A stretch of DNA of 64,000 nt from Streptomyces sp. SLBN-31. GTDB taxonomy: Bacteria > Actinomycetota > Actinomycetes > Streptomycetales > Streptomycetaceae. Under the pieces are notes generated by a model. It saw nothing but the letters and a program-made list of their open reading frames with translations. It did no database searches and had not been told where the DNA came from. Location of the stretch: NCBI RefSeq assembly GCF_006715395.1, contig NZ_VFNC01000002.1, positions 2,480,001-2,544,000 on the forward strand, written 5' to 3'. This document shows, piece by piece, positions 50,036 to 58,337 of the stretch (position 1 is its first letter; each line of letters starts with the position of its first letter). A program made the translations under genes and the position numbers.

Positions 50036-52536
50036 GCGGGCGGGGACGACTGGCACTGTGCGCCTGGGCGGCCACGCTGATGGCGTCCTGCGCCCTGCTG
50101 CCCCTGGTCACACCCGCCACCTGGATCCTGCAGGCGGCCCTCATGCTGGGCGTGCAGACCGGCGTGGGCGCGGCGACCCGGCGGGTGCCGCTGGCCCGGC
50201 CGCTGACGGTGGCGGCGCAGGCGCTCGTGACCCTGCTGATGCTCACCCTGGTCTTCGCCCGGCAGCAGGCGTTCATCGGGATCGTGCCCGGCCCCGAGGC
50301 CTTCCGGCACTTCGCCGATCTGCTGCAGCAGGGCGGCGACGACATCGCGCGGTACGCGATACCGGCGCCGCTTGAGTCGCACGGCATCCGGCTGATGCTG
50401 CTCGGCGGTGTCATGATCATCGGGCTCGCGGTGGACACCCTCGCGGTGACTTTCCGCGCCGCGGCCCCCGCGGGGCTGCCGCTGCTCGCGCTGTACTCCG
50501 TCGCCGCGGGACTGTCCGAAGGCGGTACCGACTGGCTGTGGTTCCTGGTGGCGGCGGCCGGCTATCTGATGCTGCTCCTCGCGGAGGGCCGGGACCGGCT
50601 CTCGCAGTGGGGGCGGGTTTTCGGCGGGGCTGCGCGCACCCCGGGCGGGGAGCCGGGCGCGATGGCGCCGGTGCGTACCGGACGGCGCATCGGGGTGCTC
50701 GCCCTCGGGCTCGCCCTCGTGGTGCCGGTCGTTCTGCCCTCGATGAGCGGCGGTCTGCTGGACGGCGCCGGGGCGGGCGTGGGACCGGGCAACGGCAGCG
50801 GGGGCACGATCTCCGCGGTCAACCCCCTGGTGTCGCTGCGCGACAGCCTGAACGTGGACGAGGACCGCCAGGTCCTGTCCCTGAAGACCAACGGCGACGT
50901 CGCCGACCTGTACTTGCGGATCGTGTCCCTGGACGACTTCGACGGCAGCACCTGGAAGCCGTCCAAGCGGCATGTCACCGGCGTGCCGGACAAGCTCCCC
51001 ACCCCGACGGGCCTCGGCCCGGACGTCAAGCGCGCGGAGATCGACACCCGTGTCTCGGCCGCCGACTGGTACGCCCAGGACTGGCTGCCGATGCCCTACC
51101 CGCCCAGCGGCGTTCAGGTCGGCGGCAAGTGGCGCTACGAACCGGTGGGCATGACGCTCGTCGGCGACCACGGCGAGACCACCCGCGGCAAGACGTACCT
51201 GGTCAAGAGCCTCGACGTGCAGCCGACGGCGGAGCAGCTGGCCGAGGCGCCGGAGCCGCCCAAGGCACTGAAGAACGAGTACACCAAGCTGCCGAAGTCG
51301 CTGCCCGACGTTGTGCGAACGACCGCCCGCAAGGTCACCGAGGGCTCGACGAGCCACTACGAGCAGGCGGTCAAGCTCCAGGACTGGTTCGCGGTCAACG
51401 GCGGCTTCCAGTACAGCACCCAGGTGCAGGTCGGCACCGGCCCGCAGGCGATAGCGAAGTTCCTCAAGGACAAGGAGGGCTTCTGCGTCCACTTCTCCTT
51501 CGCGATGGCGGCGATGGCCCGCAGCCTGGGCATCCCGGCCCGGGTCGCGGTCGGCTTCGCGCCCGGAACCCCGCAGTCGGACCGTTCGGTGTCGGTGGGC
51601 CTGAAGGACGCCCACGCCTGGCCCGAGCTGTACTTCGAGGGTGTGGGCTGGACCCGCTTCGAGCCGACCCCCAACCGGGGCGTGACGCCCTCGTACACGC
51701 AGACGGACACGCCGGGCAGCAGCCTTCCCGACATCCCGCACGCCTCGCAGTCGGCGGGCGCGTCCGCGTCGGCGGCGCCGTCGGCGACCACGAGCTGCGG
51801 TGTGCAGCAGAAGAAGCTCCAGGAGTGCGGCAACGCCCTCCCGGTGGACACGGCCACGCCGGGGGGTGGCGGTCCGGCCTGGTACGAGATCGCCGGGTGG
51901 ACGCTCCTCGGCCTGCTCGCGGTCGTGGTGCCGCTGCTGCCCATGCTGTGGCGCATTCGCCGGCGCACGGTGCGGCTGGCCTCGGCCCAGCACTCCGCGT
52001 CCGGCGCGGTGTCGGCGCGCGGCCGCGGTGAGCGGGCCGCGGACGGCCTCGCCGCCGGTGAGGTCACGCTGACAGGTTCCTCCACGACGGTCGAGGCGGA
52101 GGCGCGGTACGCCGCCGAGGTCGCCGCCGGGCATGTGCTGGCCGTCTGGCGCGAGCTCACCGACACCGCGTGGGACTACGGCATCGTTCCGGACGACGCG
52201 CTGACCCCACGGAAGGCGGCGGCGCGGATCGTGCGGCTCGGGGAACTGGAACCGGCCGCCGCGGAGTCGGTGCACCGGGTTGCGAGCGCGGTGGAACAGG
52301 TGCTGTTCGCGCCACGGCCGCACGCGGCGCCCGGGCTGGCCGACGACGTCCGCAGCCTGCGGACGGCGCTGCGCTCCCGGGCGAGCTGGACGACCCGGGT
52401 GCGCGCGGTACTCGCCCCACGGTCGGCGGTCCGCGCCCTCTGGGACACCTCGGACCGCTGGAGCGCCTTCAAGAACCGCACGACGGAACGCTGGACCACA
52501 CTGCTACGACGCCCGTCCGGACAGCAGAGCGGCTGA
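50032..52536 (+). CDS. Transglutaminase-like membrane protein (TgpA type)
   Basis: An 834-residue protein. The N-terminal ~230 residues have five or six membrane segments (WAATLMASCALLPLVTPATWIL, the next at AAQALVTLLMLTLVFARQQ, and others), a DUF3488-like domain. The transglutaminase core is extracytoplasmic: Cys485 in GFCVHFSFAMAAMARSLG, His528 in KDAHAWPELY, and the third residue of the triad is Glu544 in RFEPTP. A membrane helix near WTLLGLLAVVVPLLPML precedes a C-terminal cytosolic domain of ~200 residues, DUF4129-like. ATG overlaps the DUF58 stop as ATGA. Family may crosslink or cleave envelope proteins; substrate unknown. Confidence 0.92.
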   Translation: MSGRGRLALCAWAATLMASCALLPLVTPATWILQAALMLGVQTGVGAATRRVPLARPLTVAAQALVTLLMLTLVFARQQAFIGIVPGPEAFRHFADLLQQGGDDIARYAIPAPLESHGIRLMLLGGVMIIGLAVDTLAVTFRAAAPAGLPLLALYSVAAGLSEGGTDWLWFLVAAAGYLMLLLAEGRDRLSQWGRVFGGAARTPGGEPGAMAPVRTGRRIGVLALGLALVVPVVLPSMSGGLLDGAGAGVGPGNGSGGTISAVNPLVSLRDSLNVDEDRQVLSLKTNGDVADLYLRIVSLDDFDGSTWKPSKRHVTGVPDKLPTPTGLGPDVKRAEIDTRVSAADWYAQDWLPMPYPPSGVQVGGKWRYEPVGMTLVGDHGETTRGKTYLVKSLDVQPTAEQLAEAPEPPKALKNEYTKLPKSLPDVVRTTARKVTEGSTSHYEQAVKLQDWFAVNGGFQYSTQVQVGTGPQAIAKFLKDKEGFCVHFSFAMAAMARSLGIPARVAVGFAPGTPQSDRSVSVGLKDAHAWPELYFEGVGWTRFEPTPNRGVTPSYTQTDTPGSSLPDIPHASQSAGASASAAPSATTSCGVQQKKLQECGNALPVDTATPGGGGPAWYEIAGWTLLGLLAVVVPLLPMLWRIRRRTVRLASAQHSASGAVSARGRGERAADGLAAGEVTLTGSSTTVEAEARYAAEVAAGHVLAVWRELTDTAWDYGIVPDDALTPRKAAARIVRLGELEPAAAESVHRVASAVEQVLFAPRPHAAPGLADDVRSLRTALRSRASWTTRVRAVLAPRSAVRALWDTSDRWSAFKNRTTERWTTLLRRPSGQQSG

Positions 52537-52653
52537 GGGCCGGGCACAAGCCGGTCGCGCGCGGCGGGCACAGGTGCCTGCCTCGCGGGCCGGCACGAGA
52601 TGGCAGGCGAGCACCCTGCCGATGGTTCCCGGGGCGTAGGGCAGCGCCGTGCA
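52537..52653. other. Short intergenic stretch after the transglutaminase gene
   Basis: The stretch leads from the tgpA-like stop to the start of the repeat array. I see neither a terminator-like hairpin nor a plausible start codon with RBS here. Confidence 0.4.
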
Positions 52654-52985
52654 GACCCGCCCCCGGGCACGGGCAAGCGCCCGGGGGCCGGCCGCAGGCA
52701 CGGGGCGACGCCCAGACGGCCGCCCGCAGGCGCAGGGCCGGGTGCGTGACGGCCAACCTGAGGACACGGGGCAACGCCCAGACAGCCAGCCCACAGGCGC
52801 AAGGCAGCGCCTGACGGCCGGCCCGTGGACACGGCGCGACGCCCTGACCGTCAGCCCGCAGGCGCAAGGCAGCGCCTGCCGACCGCCCCCGGGCACGGGC
52901 GAGCGCCCTGACAGCCAGCCCATAGCGCAGGGCAACTACCTGACAGCCAGCCCGCAGGCGCAGGGCAACTACCTGACGGTCGGGC
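52654..52985. repeat. Degenerate tandem array of about eleven 30-33 bp units
   Basis: Units begin at 52654, 52685, 52715, 52748, 52781, 52813, 52846, 52878, 52910, 52942 and 52975 (the last incomplete). Most start with a GAC(A/G)GCC-like core and end with AGCGCCT or AACTACCT. Units 52910-52941 and 52942-52974 are nearly identical. Two sub-types alternate in part of the array (one with CAGGCGCA, one with a GGACACGG-like middle). Open frames of 100-200 codons cross it, including one with an 11-residue repeat LTASPQAQGNY, but codon bias is weaker and no RBS is found. Confidence 0.8.
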
Positions 52986-53080
52986 GTCGGTCGCGGAGGG
53001 GTTGGGCCTCGGCGCTGGGCACGGGTGGTGCCGGGGCGTCGGGCACCGGACCGACGCGAGGCCTCGCCGCTGGGCATGCG

Positions 53081-53116
53081 TGAGGGGGTGACCACCCGTG
53101 GGTGGTCACCCCCTCA
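53081..53116. terminator. Bidirectional hairpin terminator before the DUF3040 gene
   Basis: Perfect 17-bp arms (53081-53097 and 53100-53116) around 2 nt lie between the converging transglutaminase operon and the DUF3040 gene. It has no T-tract. Confidence 0.85.
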
Positions 53117-53131
53117 TCGGTATGGGGAGCG

Positions 53132-53524
53132 CTAGTGGCCCTGCTCGTCGCGGCGCCGCTGCCAGCGCTCTTCGATGCGGTCCATCACGGAGCGCTTCGG
53201 CCGTCCCTGGCGGCGCGCGTGCGGGGTGCCCGCCGCCGGCTGTTCACCCGGCTTGGGAGCCTTGCGCCAGCCGGTCACGGCCAGTACGGCACAGCCCAGC
53301 ATCACGAGGAAGCCCACCACGCTGAGCCAGACCTGCTTGGCGACCATTCCAGCCATGAGGAGCGCGATACCGACGAGGAAGCCCGCGACCGCCTGGTAGA
53401 CCCGCCGCCGGGTGTACGTACGCAGCCCGCTTCCCTCGAGCGCCGACGCGAACTTGGGATCTTCGGCGTACAGCGCTCGCTCCATCTGCTCGAGCATGCG
53501 CTGCTCGTGCTCCGAGAGCGGCAC
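53132..53524 (-). CDS. DUF3040 family membrane protein
   Basis: A 130-residue protein. The DUF3040 N-terminus PLSEHEQRMLEQMERALYAEDPKFAS is followed by two membrane helices (AVAGFLVGIALLMAGMVAK and VWLSVVGFLVMLGCAVLAVT) and a basic C-terminus. GTG 53524 has GAGGAGG upstream and gives the canonical first residues PLSEHE; a longer frame upstream lacks this. Function unknown. Restricted to actinobacteria as far as I know. Confidence 0.92.
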   Translation of the reverse strand: MPLSEHEQRMLEQMERALYAEDPKFASALEGSGLRTYTRRRVYQAVAGFLVGIALLMAGMVAKQVWLSVVGFLVMLGCAVLAVTGWRKAPKPGEQPAAGTPHARRQGRPKRSVMDRIEERWQRRRDEQGH

Positions 53525-53726
53525 GGAGTCCTCCTCATCGTGCAGTCGCCGGGGCGACCCGGGGGTCCCTTCAGGATAGGCAGGGAATCGCCCCCGTGAA
53601 ACCCGCCCCTCTGCGCCAATTGGCCAACCGGATTCCGCCATCGACGTCCCGGCTCGCTGAATCTTCCATTCCCCAGCGACCGACCCGTCATGCCGGGTGA
53701 TCTCCTTCGATCATACGGCTCCGTGC

Positions 53727-53740
53727 CCCCGAACGGGGGG
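53727..53740 (-). terminator. Short G/C hairpin after the methyltransferase gene
   Basis: CCCCC and GGGGG arms with a 4-nt loop lie 60 nt after the methyltransferase stop (leftward). A 12-bp perfect palindrome (CGCTGATCAGCG) lies at 53770-53781, and a GTCTC/GAGAC repeat at 53786-53800. None has a T-tract, so terminator activity is uncertain. Confidence 0.35.
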
Positions 53741-53800
53741 CCTGTGGCGTACTCCATGCGCAGCCAACGCGCTGATCAGCGGCGCGTCTCGGGAGGAGAC

Positions 53801-54571
53801 TCAGGCCCCGTCGGCCCCTCGCGTTTCACCGAGCACATGAAGCTGGGTCGCCACGGAGTGGAAGGCGGGGAGTTCGGCCGCCGCCTCCTCCAGCTTCAGC
53901 AGCGCCTCCAGGGCACCGGGCTCGGTGTCGACGAGCACGCCCGGGACGAGGTCGGCGAAGACCCGTACGCCGTGCACGGCGCCGACCCTGAGACCCGCGC
54001 CCTCGACCAGGGCGGTGAGCTGCTCTGCGGTGAACCGGCGCGGCACGGGGTCGCCCTCGCCCCACCGGCCGTTCGGGTCGCCGAGCGCCTGCCGGGCCTC
54101 CTTGAAGTGGCCGGCCAGGGCCCGCGCGAGCACGGCGCCGCCGAGGCCGGCCGCGAGCAGGCTGAGGACGCCCTCGGGGCGCAGGGCGGCGACCGCGTTG
54201 CGCACGCCCTCCGCGGGGTCGTCGACGTACTCCAGGACGCCGTGGCACAGCACCACGTCGTGACTGCCGCGCTCGACCACGTCGAAGAGGCCGTGCGCGT
54301 CGCCCTGGACGCCCCGCACCCGGTCGGCGACGCCGGCCTCGGCGACGCGGCGCTCCAGCGCGAACAGAGCGTTCGGACTGGGGTCGACGACGGTCACGCG
54401 GTGGCCGAGGCGGGCGAGGGGCACCGCGAAGTTGCCGCTGCCGCCCCCGGTGTCGAGGACGTCCAGCGCGTCGCGGCCCGTGGCCTTGACCCGCCGGTCG
54501 AGGGCGTCCTGGAGGACTTCCCAGACCACGGCGGTACGGAGAGAGGCGCGAGGTCGTAGCGGGTCCGACAC
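53801..54571 (-). CDS. Class I SAM-dependent methyltransferase
   Basis: A 256-residue methyltransferase. The SAM-binding motif I ALDVLDTGGGSGNFAVPLARLGH is followed by VTVVDPSPNAL (motif II), then GDAHGLFD and DVVLCHGVLEYVDDPAEGV. The C-terminal half is helical with no membrane segment. Substrate unknown; the layout is that of small-molecule or tRNA-type methyltransferases (CmoA/UbiE-like), with CmoM-like features such as HGVLEYVDDP. Starts with GTG at 54571 with GAGGAG upstream. It is transcribed leftward with the HEPN-like gene upstream. Confidence 0.85.
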   Translation of the reverse strand: MSDPLRPRASLRTAVVWEVLQDALDRRVKATGRDALDVLDTGGGSGNFAVPLARLGHRVTVVDPSPNALFALERRVAEAGVADRVRGVQGDAHGLFDVVERGSHDVVLCHGVLEYVDDPAEGVRNAVAALRPEGVLSLLAAGLGGAVLARALAGHFKEARQALGDPNGRWGEGDPVPRRFTAEQLTALVEGAGLRVGAVHGVRVFADLVPGVLVDTEPGALEALLKLEEAAAELPAFHSVATQLHVLGETRGADGA

Positions 54572-54758
54572 GGCAGTTGACTCCTCGGCGCGGCACCGCC
54601 TGTCGAAGGGCGGAGCGAACGGGCTGTCTTCCCGGCCCCAAGGCGCGGCGGGGAAGACTTCAGGCGTTCTCCACCCTATTGCCTCGGACGCCCTGCCTGG
54701 TCACCGTGCGGGTGCCCTGCGGAACGTTTCGCACGGCGGGCTCGGTCACCCCTGGCGG

Positions 54759-55325
54759 TCACCCGGTGTCGGGGAAGTCCCGGCCGGTGTCGGGGTCCGA
54801 CCTCGGGTGGTCCGCGTCCTGACGGGGCTGCGGCAGGACCGGCTGGAGGACGAGCATCCGCTCGACGAGGCGCAGGAACATCGCCACGTCACGTATGAGG
54901 TCGTCGGCGTCCCGGCGACTGGCCGCGCCCTGGATGCCGGCCTCGGCCCGGGCGCGGCGCCGGGCCCCGGAGGCGAACAGCGCGCTCCACTCGGTGAGTT
55001 CGGGCGCGATCTCGGGGAGCACTTCCCAAGCGCTCCGGATGCGGGCCCGGCGCCTAGGTGTGAGCTCCGGGCGGCCTCGCGCGGCGAGGACCGCGGCGGC
55101 CGTGCGCAGGGCGGCGAGGTGGGCCGTGGCGTAGCGCTCGTTGGGCGTCTCGAGGACCCCCGCCTCGTCCAGTCCGGCGCGGGCCTGGGCGAGCAGGTCG
55201 AGGGCGGCGGGCGGGGCGGCGGCCCGGCGGAGCACCGGGTGCACGTCGCTGGCCGGTCCGGTCAGTGAGGGGGCAGGGCCGGTGGCGCGGCGCCGACGGG
55301 CGGCTGCTGCGTGGTAACTGGCCAT
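54759..55325 (-). CDS. HEPN-domain protein of the SAV_6107 family
   Basis: A 188-residue helical protein. After a basic N-terminus it has LDLLAQARAGLDEAGVLETPNERYATAHLAALRTAAAVLAARGRP, which resembles the SAV_6107-type HEPN family (named from Streptomyces avermitilis). I do not see the R-x4-6-H ribonuclease motif of toxin HEPNs, so nuclease activity is not suggested. ATG 55325 has AGGAGG 6 nt upstream. The gene is divergent from the degenerate ABC ATPase, with an inverted repeat in the shared region. Confidence 0.8.
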   Translation of the reverse strand: MASYHAAAARRRRATGPAPSLTGPASDVHPVLRRAAAPPAALDLLAQARAGLDEAGVLETPNERYATAHLAALRTAAAVLAARGRPELTPRRRARIRSAWEVLPEIAPELTEWSALFASGARRRARAEAGIQGAASRRDADDLIRDVAMFLRLVERMLVLQPVLPQPRQDADHPRSDPDTGRDFPDTG

Positions 55326-55359
55326 GACGAACCTCCTGTCGTCTGCGTGACGGCATGCC

Positions 55360-55381
55360 CACATACGGGATGTCGTATGTG
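55360..55381. promoter_or_regulatory. 22-bp inverted repeat in the divergent region
   Basis: Arms CACATACG (55360-55367) and CGTATGTG (55374-55381) flank a 6-nt centre. It lies 35 nt from the HEPN-like gene start and 46 nt from the -35 of the rightward module promoter, consistent with a dimeric regulator site. No known motif was recognised. Confidence 0.5.
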
Positions 55382-55426
55382 CCCATCGTGGGGTATGGCA
55401 CTGACAATCCGTTCCGACCTGGGCTT

Positions 55427-55473
55427 TTGCCTCGATCGAAGGTTCGGAGTAGTTTTTGCACTGACCAGTCAGT
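55427..55473 (+). promoter_or_regulatory. Module promoter with overlapping palindromic operator
   Basis: -35 TTGCCT (55427-55432), 17-nt spacer, -10 TAGTTT (55450-55455). Immediately downstream, ACTGAC and GTCAGT flank CA as a 14-bp palindrome at 55460-55473, covering the expected start site. This is the pattern of a TetR-family repressor operator; the TetR gene lies three genes downstream. Confidence 0.6.
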
Positions 55474-55508
55474 TCAATTGCAGTTCACATCCAGGGATGG
55501 GGGAAACC

Positions 55509-56234
55509 GTGCCCGGAATCGGTGTCACGGCCCGCGGCATCGGGCTCAGGGGCCCGCGCGGCTGGGCCTTCCGCGACGTCACGTTCGACGCGGAGCCCGG
55601 CTCGCTGGTCGCGATCGAGGGCTCGTCCGGGTCCGGTCGCACCTGCCTGCTGCTGGCGCTCACGGGCCGGATGAGGCTCACCGAGGGAGTGGCCACGATC
55701 GGCGACTGCAAACTGCCCAAACACCTGGCGGCCGTACGCCGCGTCGGCGCGGTGGCCAACGTCGCCGGGGTGACCGACCTCGACCCGGCCCTGACCGTCG
55801 GCGAGCACCTGCGTGAACGGGCCTTGCTGCAGCGCCGGTTCGGCGACTCGCTGCGGGAGCTGCTGCGCCCGCGCGCCGAATGCCTGCTGGAGGCGCGGCT
55901 GCGGATCGACGCCGCCCTCGCCGCCGCCGGGCTGGACACGGAAACCCTGCCCAAGGGCTCGCGTACCGCCGTACGCGACCTGGAGCGGCTGGAGGCGCTG
56001 CGGCTGTCCGTCGCCCTGGCGCTCATCGGCAGCCCGCGGCTGCTCGGCGTCGACGACACCGACCTCAAGCTCTCGGACGCCGAACAGGCCGAGGTCTGGG
56101 CGCTGCTGCGGTCCGTCGCCGCGGCCGGGACCACGGTGCTGGCCGTCTGCAGCCAGGCCCCGCAGGACATCACGACCGTGAGCACGTCGGGGAAGGAGAA
56201 GGCCGATGCGCTCGCCGAGACTGGCCGCTCTTGA
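55509..56234 (+). CDS. Degenerate ABC-type ATPase-like protein
   Basis: A 241-residue protein with ABC-ATPase shape but altered catalytic sites. The Walker A is GSSGSGRT with Arg44 in place of Lys; the signature LSGGQ is missing (region SRTAVRDLERLEALRL); Walker B reads RLLGVDDTD with Asp instead of the catalytic Glu; no H-loop His (VLAVCSQAP), and the Q-loop Gln is not evident. It likely binds nucleotide poorly or not at all. GTG 55509 has GGGGGAA upstream; ATG 55497 is an alternative. Its 3' end overlaps the YhgE/Pip gene by 29 nt, implying translational coupling. Confidence 0.82.
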   Translation: MPGIGVTARGIGLRGPRGWAFRDVTFDAEPGSLVAIEGSSGSGRTCLLLALTGRMRLTEGVATIGDCKLPKHLAAVRRVGAVANVAGVTDLDPALTVGEHLRERALLQRRFGDSLRELLRPRAECLLEARLRIDAALAAAGLDTETLPKGSRTAVRDLERLEALRLSVALALIGSPRLLGVDDTDLKLSDAEQAEVWALLRSVAAAGTTVLAVCSQAPQDITTVSTSGKEKADALAETGRS

Positions 56235-58290
56235 GCTGCGGCGCTTCGGCAGGGGGAAACTGCCGCGCGCCGCGCTCGTCGCCCTGCTGGTGCTGCCGCT
56301 GCTCTACGGCGCCCTGTACCTGTGGTCGTTCTGGGACCCCTACGGCAAGCTCGACCGCATCCCGGTGGCGCTCGTCAACGACGACAAGGGGGCCACCGCC
56401 GACGGGAAGCGGATCACGGCGGGCGACGACCTCACCAAGGGGCTGCGCGACAGCGAGGTCTTCGACTGGCACGAGGTGAGCGACGCGCAGGCACGCGCGG
56501 GCGTGGAGAACGGCACCTACTACCTGTCGCTGACCATGCCGGCCGACTTCAGCAGGCAAATCGCCTCCAGCGCGGGCGACTCCCCCGAGACGGGCGCGCT
56601 CCGGGTGCGCACCAACGACGCCAACAACTACATCGTCGGACAGATCTCCAAGACGGTCTTCAACGAGGTGCGCACGGCCGCGTCCACGAAGGCCTCGCGT
56701 TCCTTCCTGGACCGGATCTTCATCTCCTTCTCCGACATCCACGGGGCGACCGTGAAGGCCGCGAAGGGCGCCGACCAGCTCAACGGGGGCATAGGGAAGG
56801 CGAAGAAGGGCTCCAAGGACCTCGCCGACGGGCTGAAGGACGCCGAGAGCGGCAGCGGAAAGCTGGTCAAGGGGCTGACGAAGCTCCACAAGGGCGCCGG
56901 CGACCTCGCGGACGGCTCGCAGCAGGTCGCGGCCGGCACGCAGACGCTCGCGGACAAGGTGAACGCGGTCGACAAGAAGGTGGGCCCGTTCCTGAAGGAC
57001 AACGAGCAGACCATCGGGGACACCGCCCGGCTGGTCGCCCACTCCGCCAAGGCCATCCGCGACAACCTCGACGTCCTCGTGCGCACGGCCCCGGCCGCCG
57101 CCAAGGGCGCCCACACCGCCTCCGACGCGCTCGACGCCGTCTACCGGGCGCGCTGCGAGGACCCCGTCCTGCCGGATCCGGCCTGCTCGGACCTGAAGAA
57201 GGCCAAGGTCGCCGCCGCCGACGTGGCGAAGATCGCCGACGACCTGAACACGCTGATCGGCGACCAGGACGGCGACCTGAAGAAGCTCGACGCCGACCTC
57301 GCCACCCTCCAGACGCAGGCCCAGGCGCTCGCCGACCGCGCTCCGCACCTGTCGCAGGACCTCACCGACGCCGTATCAAAGATCAACAAGCTGAACGAGG
57401 GCGCCGGGAAGGTGGCAGCGGGCGCGAAGAAGCTGCACCGGGGGCTGGGCACGGCGGGCTCCGGCGCCTCCGCCCTGGACAAGGGCATCGGCCGGCTCGA
57501 GACCGGTGCCCAGACCCTCAACGGCGGCATGTACAAGCTCGCCGACGGTTCCGGGAAGCTCGCGGGCGGCCTGCACGACGGCGCCGGCAAGATCCCCGAC
57601 TACGACAAGAAGGACCGCGACCGGCGCACCGAGGTCATGGCCGATCCGGTCGGCCTGGTCTCCAGGGACCTGCACAAGGCGCCCAACTACGGCACCGGGT
57701 TCGCCCCGTACTTCATCCCGCTCTCGCTGTGGGTGGGCGCGATGGTGGCGTACATGCTGATCCCTCCGATGAACCGGCGCGCGCTCGCCACGGGCGCCCC
57801 GGCCTGGCGGATAGCGCTGGCCGGCTGGCTGCCGGTGGTGGCCGTCGGTGTGCTGCAGACGGTGGCCCTGATGTCCGTCCTGCACTGGGCGATCGGGCTG
57901 GAGATGGCACGGGCGGCCGGCACGGTGGGCTTCCTGTTCCTGGTGACGGCGTGCTTCGCGGCGATCGTGCAGTGGCTGAACGCGCGCTTCGGGGCGGCGG
58001 GCCGGATCCTCGTACTGGCCCTGCTGATGCTGCAGTTGACGTCCGCGGGCGGCACCTATCCGGTGCAGACCAGCCCCTGGTTCTTCAACGCGATCCACCC
58101 CTTCCTGCCGATGAGCTACATCGTGGAGGCCCTCCGCAGGCTCATCACGGGCGGCGGCCTGGTGCCCGTCTGGCACGCGTGCGTGGTGCTCGTCGCCTTC
58201 ACGGCCGGCTCCCTCGCGCTGACGGCGCTGTCGGCGCGCCGCCGGCAGGTGTGGACGCTGGACCGGCTGCACCCGGAGCTGACCCTGTGA
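56206..58290 (+). CDS. YhgE/Pip-family membrane protein
   Basis: A 694-residue protein. One N-terminal membrane helix (AALVALLVLPLLYGALYLWSF) leads into an extracytoplasmic YhgE/Pip region (DRIPVALVNDDKGATADGKRI). A long stretch of heptad-like repeats with periodic Gly and Leu (for example LNGGIGKAKKGSKDLADGL) follows up to about residue 480. Five or six membrane helices at the C-terminus (from YFIPLSLWVGAMVAYML) form an ABC-2-permease-like bundle. The family includes the phage-infection proteins of lactococci. It pairs with the upstream ATPase-like gene and the downstream TetR gene. Confidence 0.92.
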   Translation: MRSPRLAALELRRFGRGKLPRAALVALLVLPLLYGALYLWSFWDPYGKLDRIPVALVNDDKGATADGKRITAGDDLTKGLRDSEVFDWHEVSDAQARAGVENGTYYLSLTMPADFSRQIASSAGDSPETGALRVRTNDANNYIVGQISKTVFNEVRTAASTKASRSFLDRIFISFSDIHGATVKAAKGADQLNGGIGKAKKGSKDLADGLKDAESGSGKLVKGLTKLHKGAGDLADGSQQVAAGTQTLADKVNAVDKKVGPFLKDNEQTIGDTARLVAHSAKAIRDNLDVLVRTAPAAAKGAHTASDALDAVYRARCEDPVLPDPACSDLKKAKVAAADVAKIADDLNTLIGDQDGDLKKLDADLATLQTQAQALADRAPHLSQDLTDAVSKINKLNEGAGKVAAGAKKLHRGLGTAGSGASALDKGIGRLETGAQTLNGGMYKLADGSGKLAGGLHDGAGKIPDYDKKDRDRRTEVMADPVGLVSRDLHKAPNYGTGFAPYFIPLSLWVGAMVAYMLIPPMNRRALATGAPAWRIALAGWLPVVAVGVLQTVALMSVLHWAIGLEMARAAGTVGFLFLVTACFAAIVQWLNARFGAAGRILVLALLMLQLTSAGGTYPVQTSPWFFNAIHPFLPMSYIVEALRRLITGGGLVPVWHACVVLVAFTAGSLALTALSARRRQVWTLDRLHPELTL

Positions 58291-58324
58291 TCCCGAAGAA
58301 GGCCCTGCACACGCGCGTACCTGT

Positions 58325-58330
58325 GACAAT
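58325..58330 (+). promoter_or_regulatory. Candidate -10 (GACAAT) before the TetR gene
   Basis: GACAAT ends 7 nt before the ATG of the TetR gene. It may give an internal leaderless transcript in addition to read-through from the module promoter. Confidence 0.35.
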
Positions 58331-58337
58331 CGGGGCC

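Noticed and set aside
49369..52323. A 984-codon minus-strand frame opposite the DUF58 and transglutaminase genes
   Set aside because: No family features; the plus-strand operon with 4-bp overlaps is coherent.
52654..52985. CRISPR array
   Set aside because: Units are contiguous, diverged and lack unique spacers of constant length; no cas genes in the window.
52504..53083. Protein-coding gene across the repeat array (several frames of about 140 codons)
   Set aside because: No RBS, weak third-position GC bias, and low-complexity translation that follows the DNA repeats.
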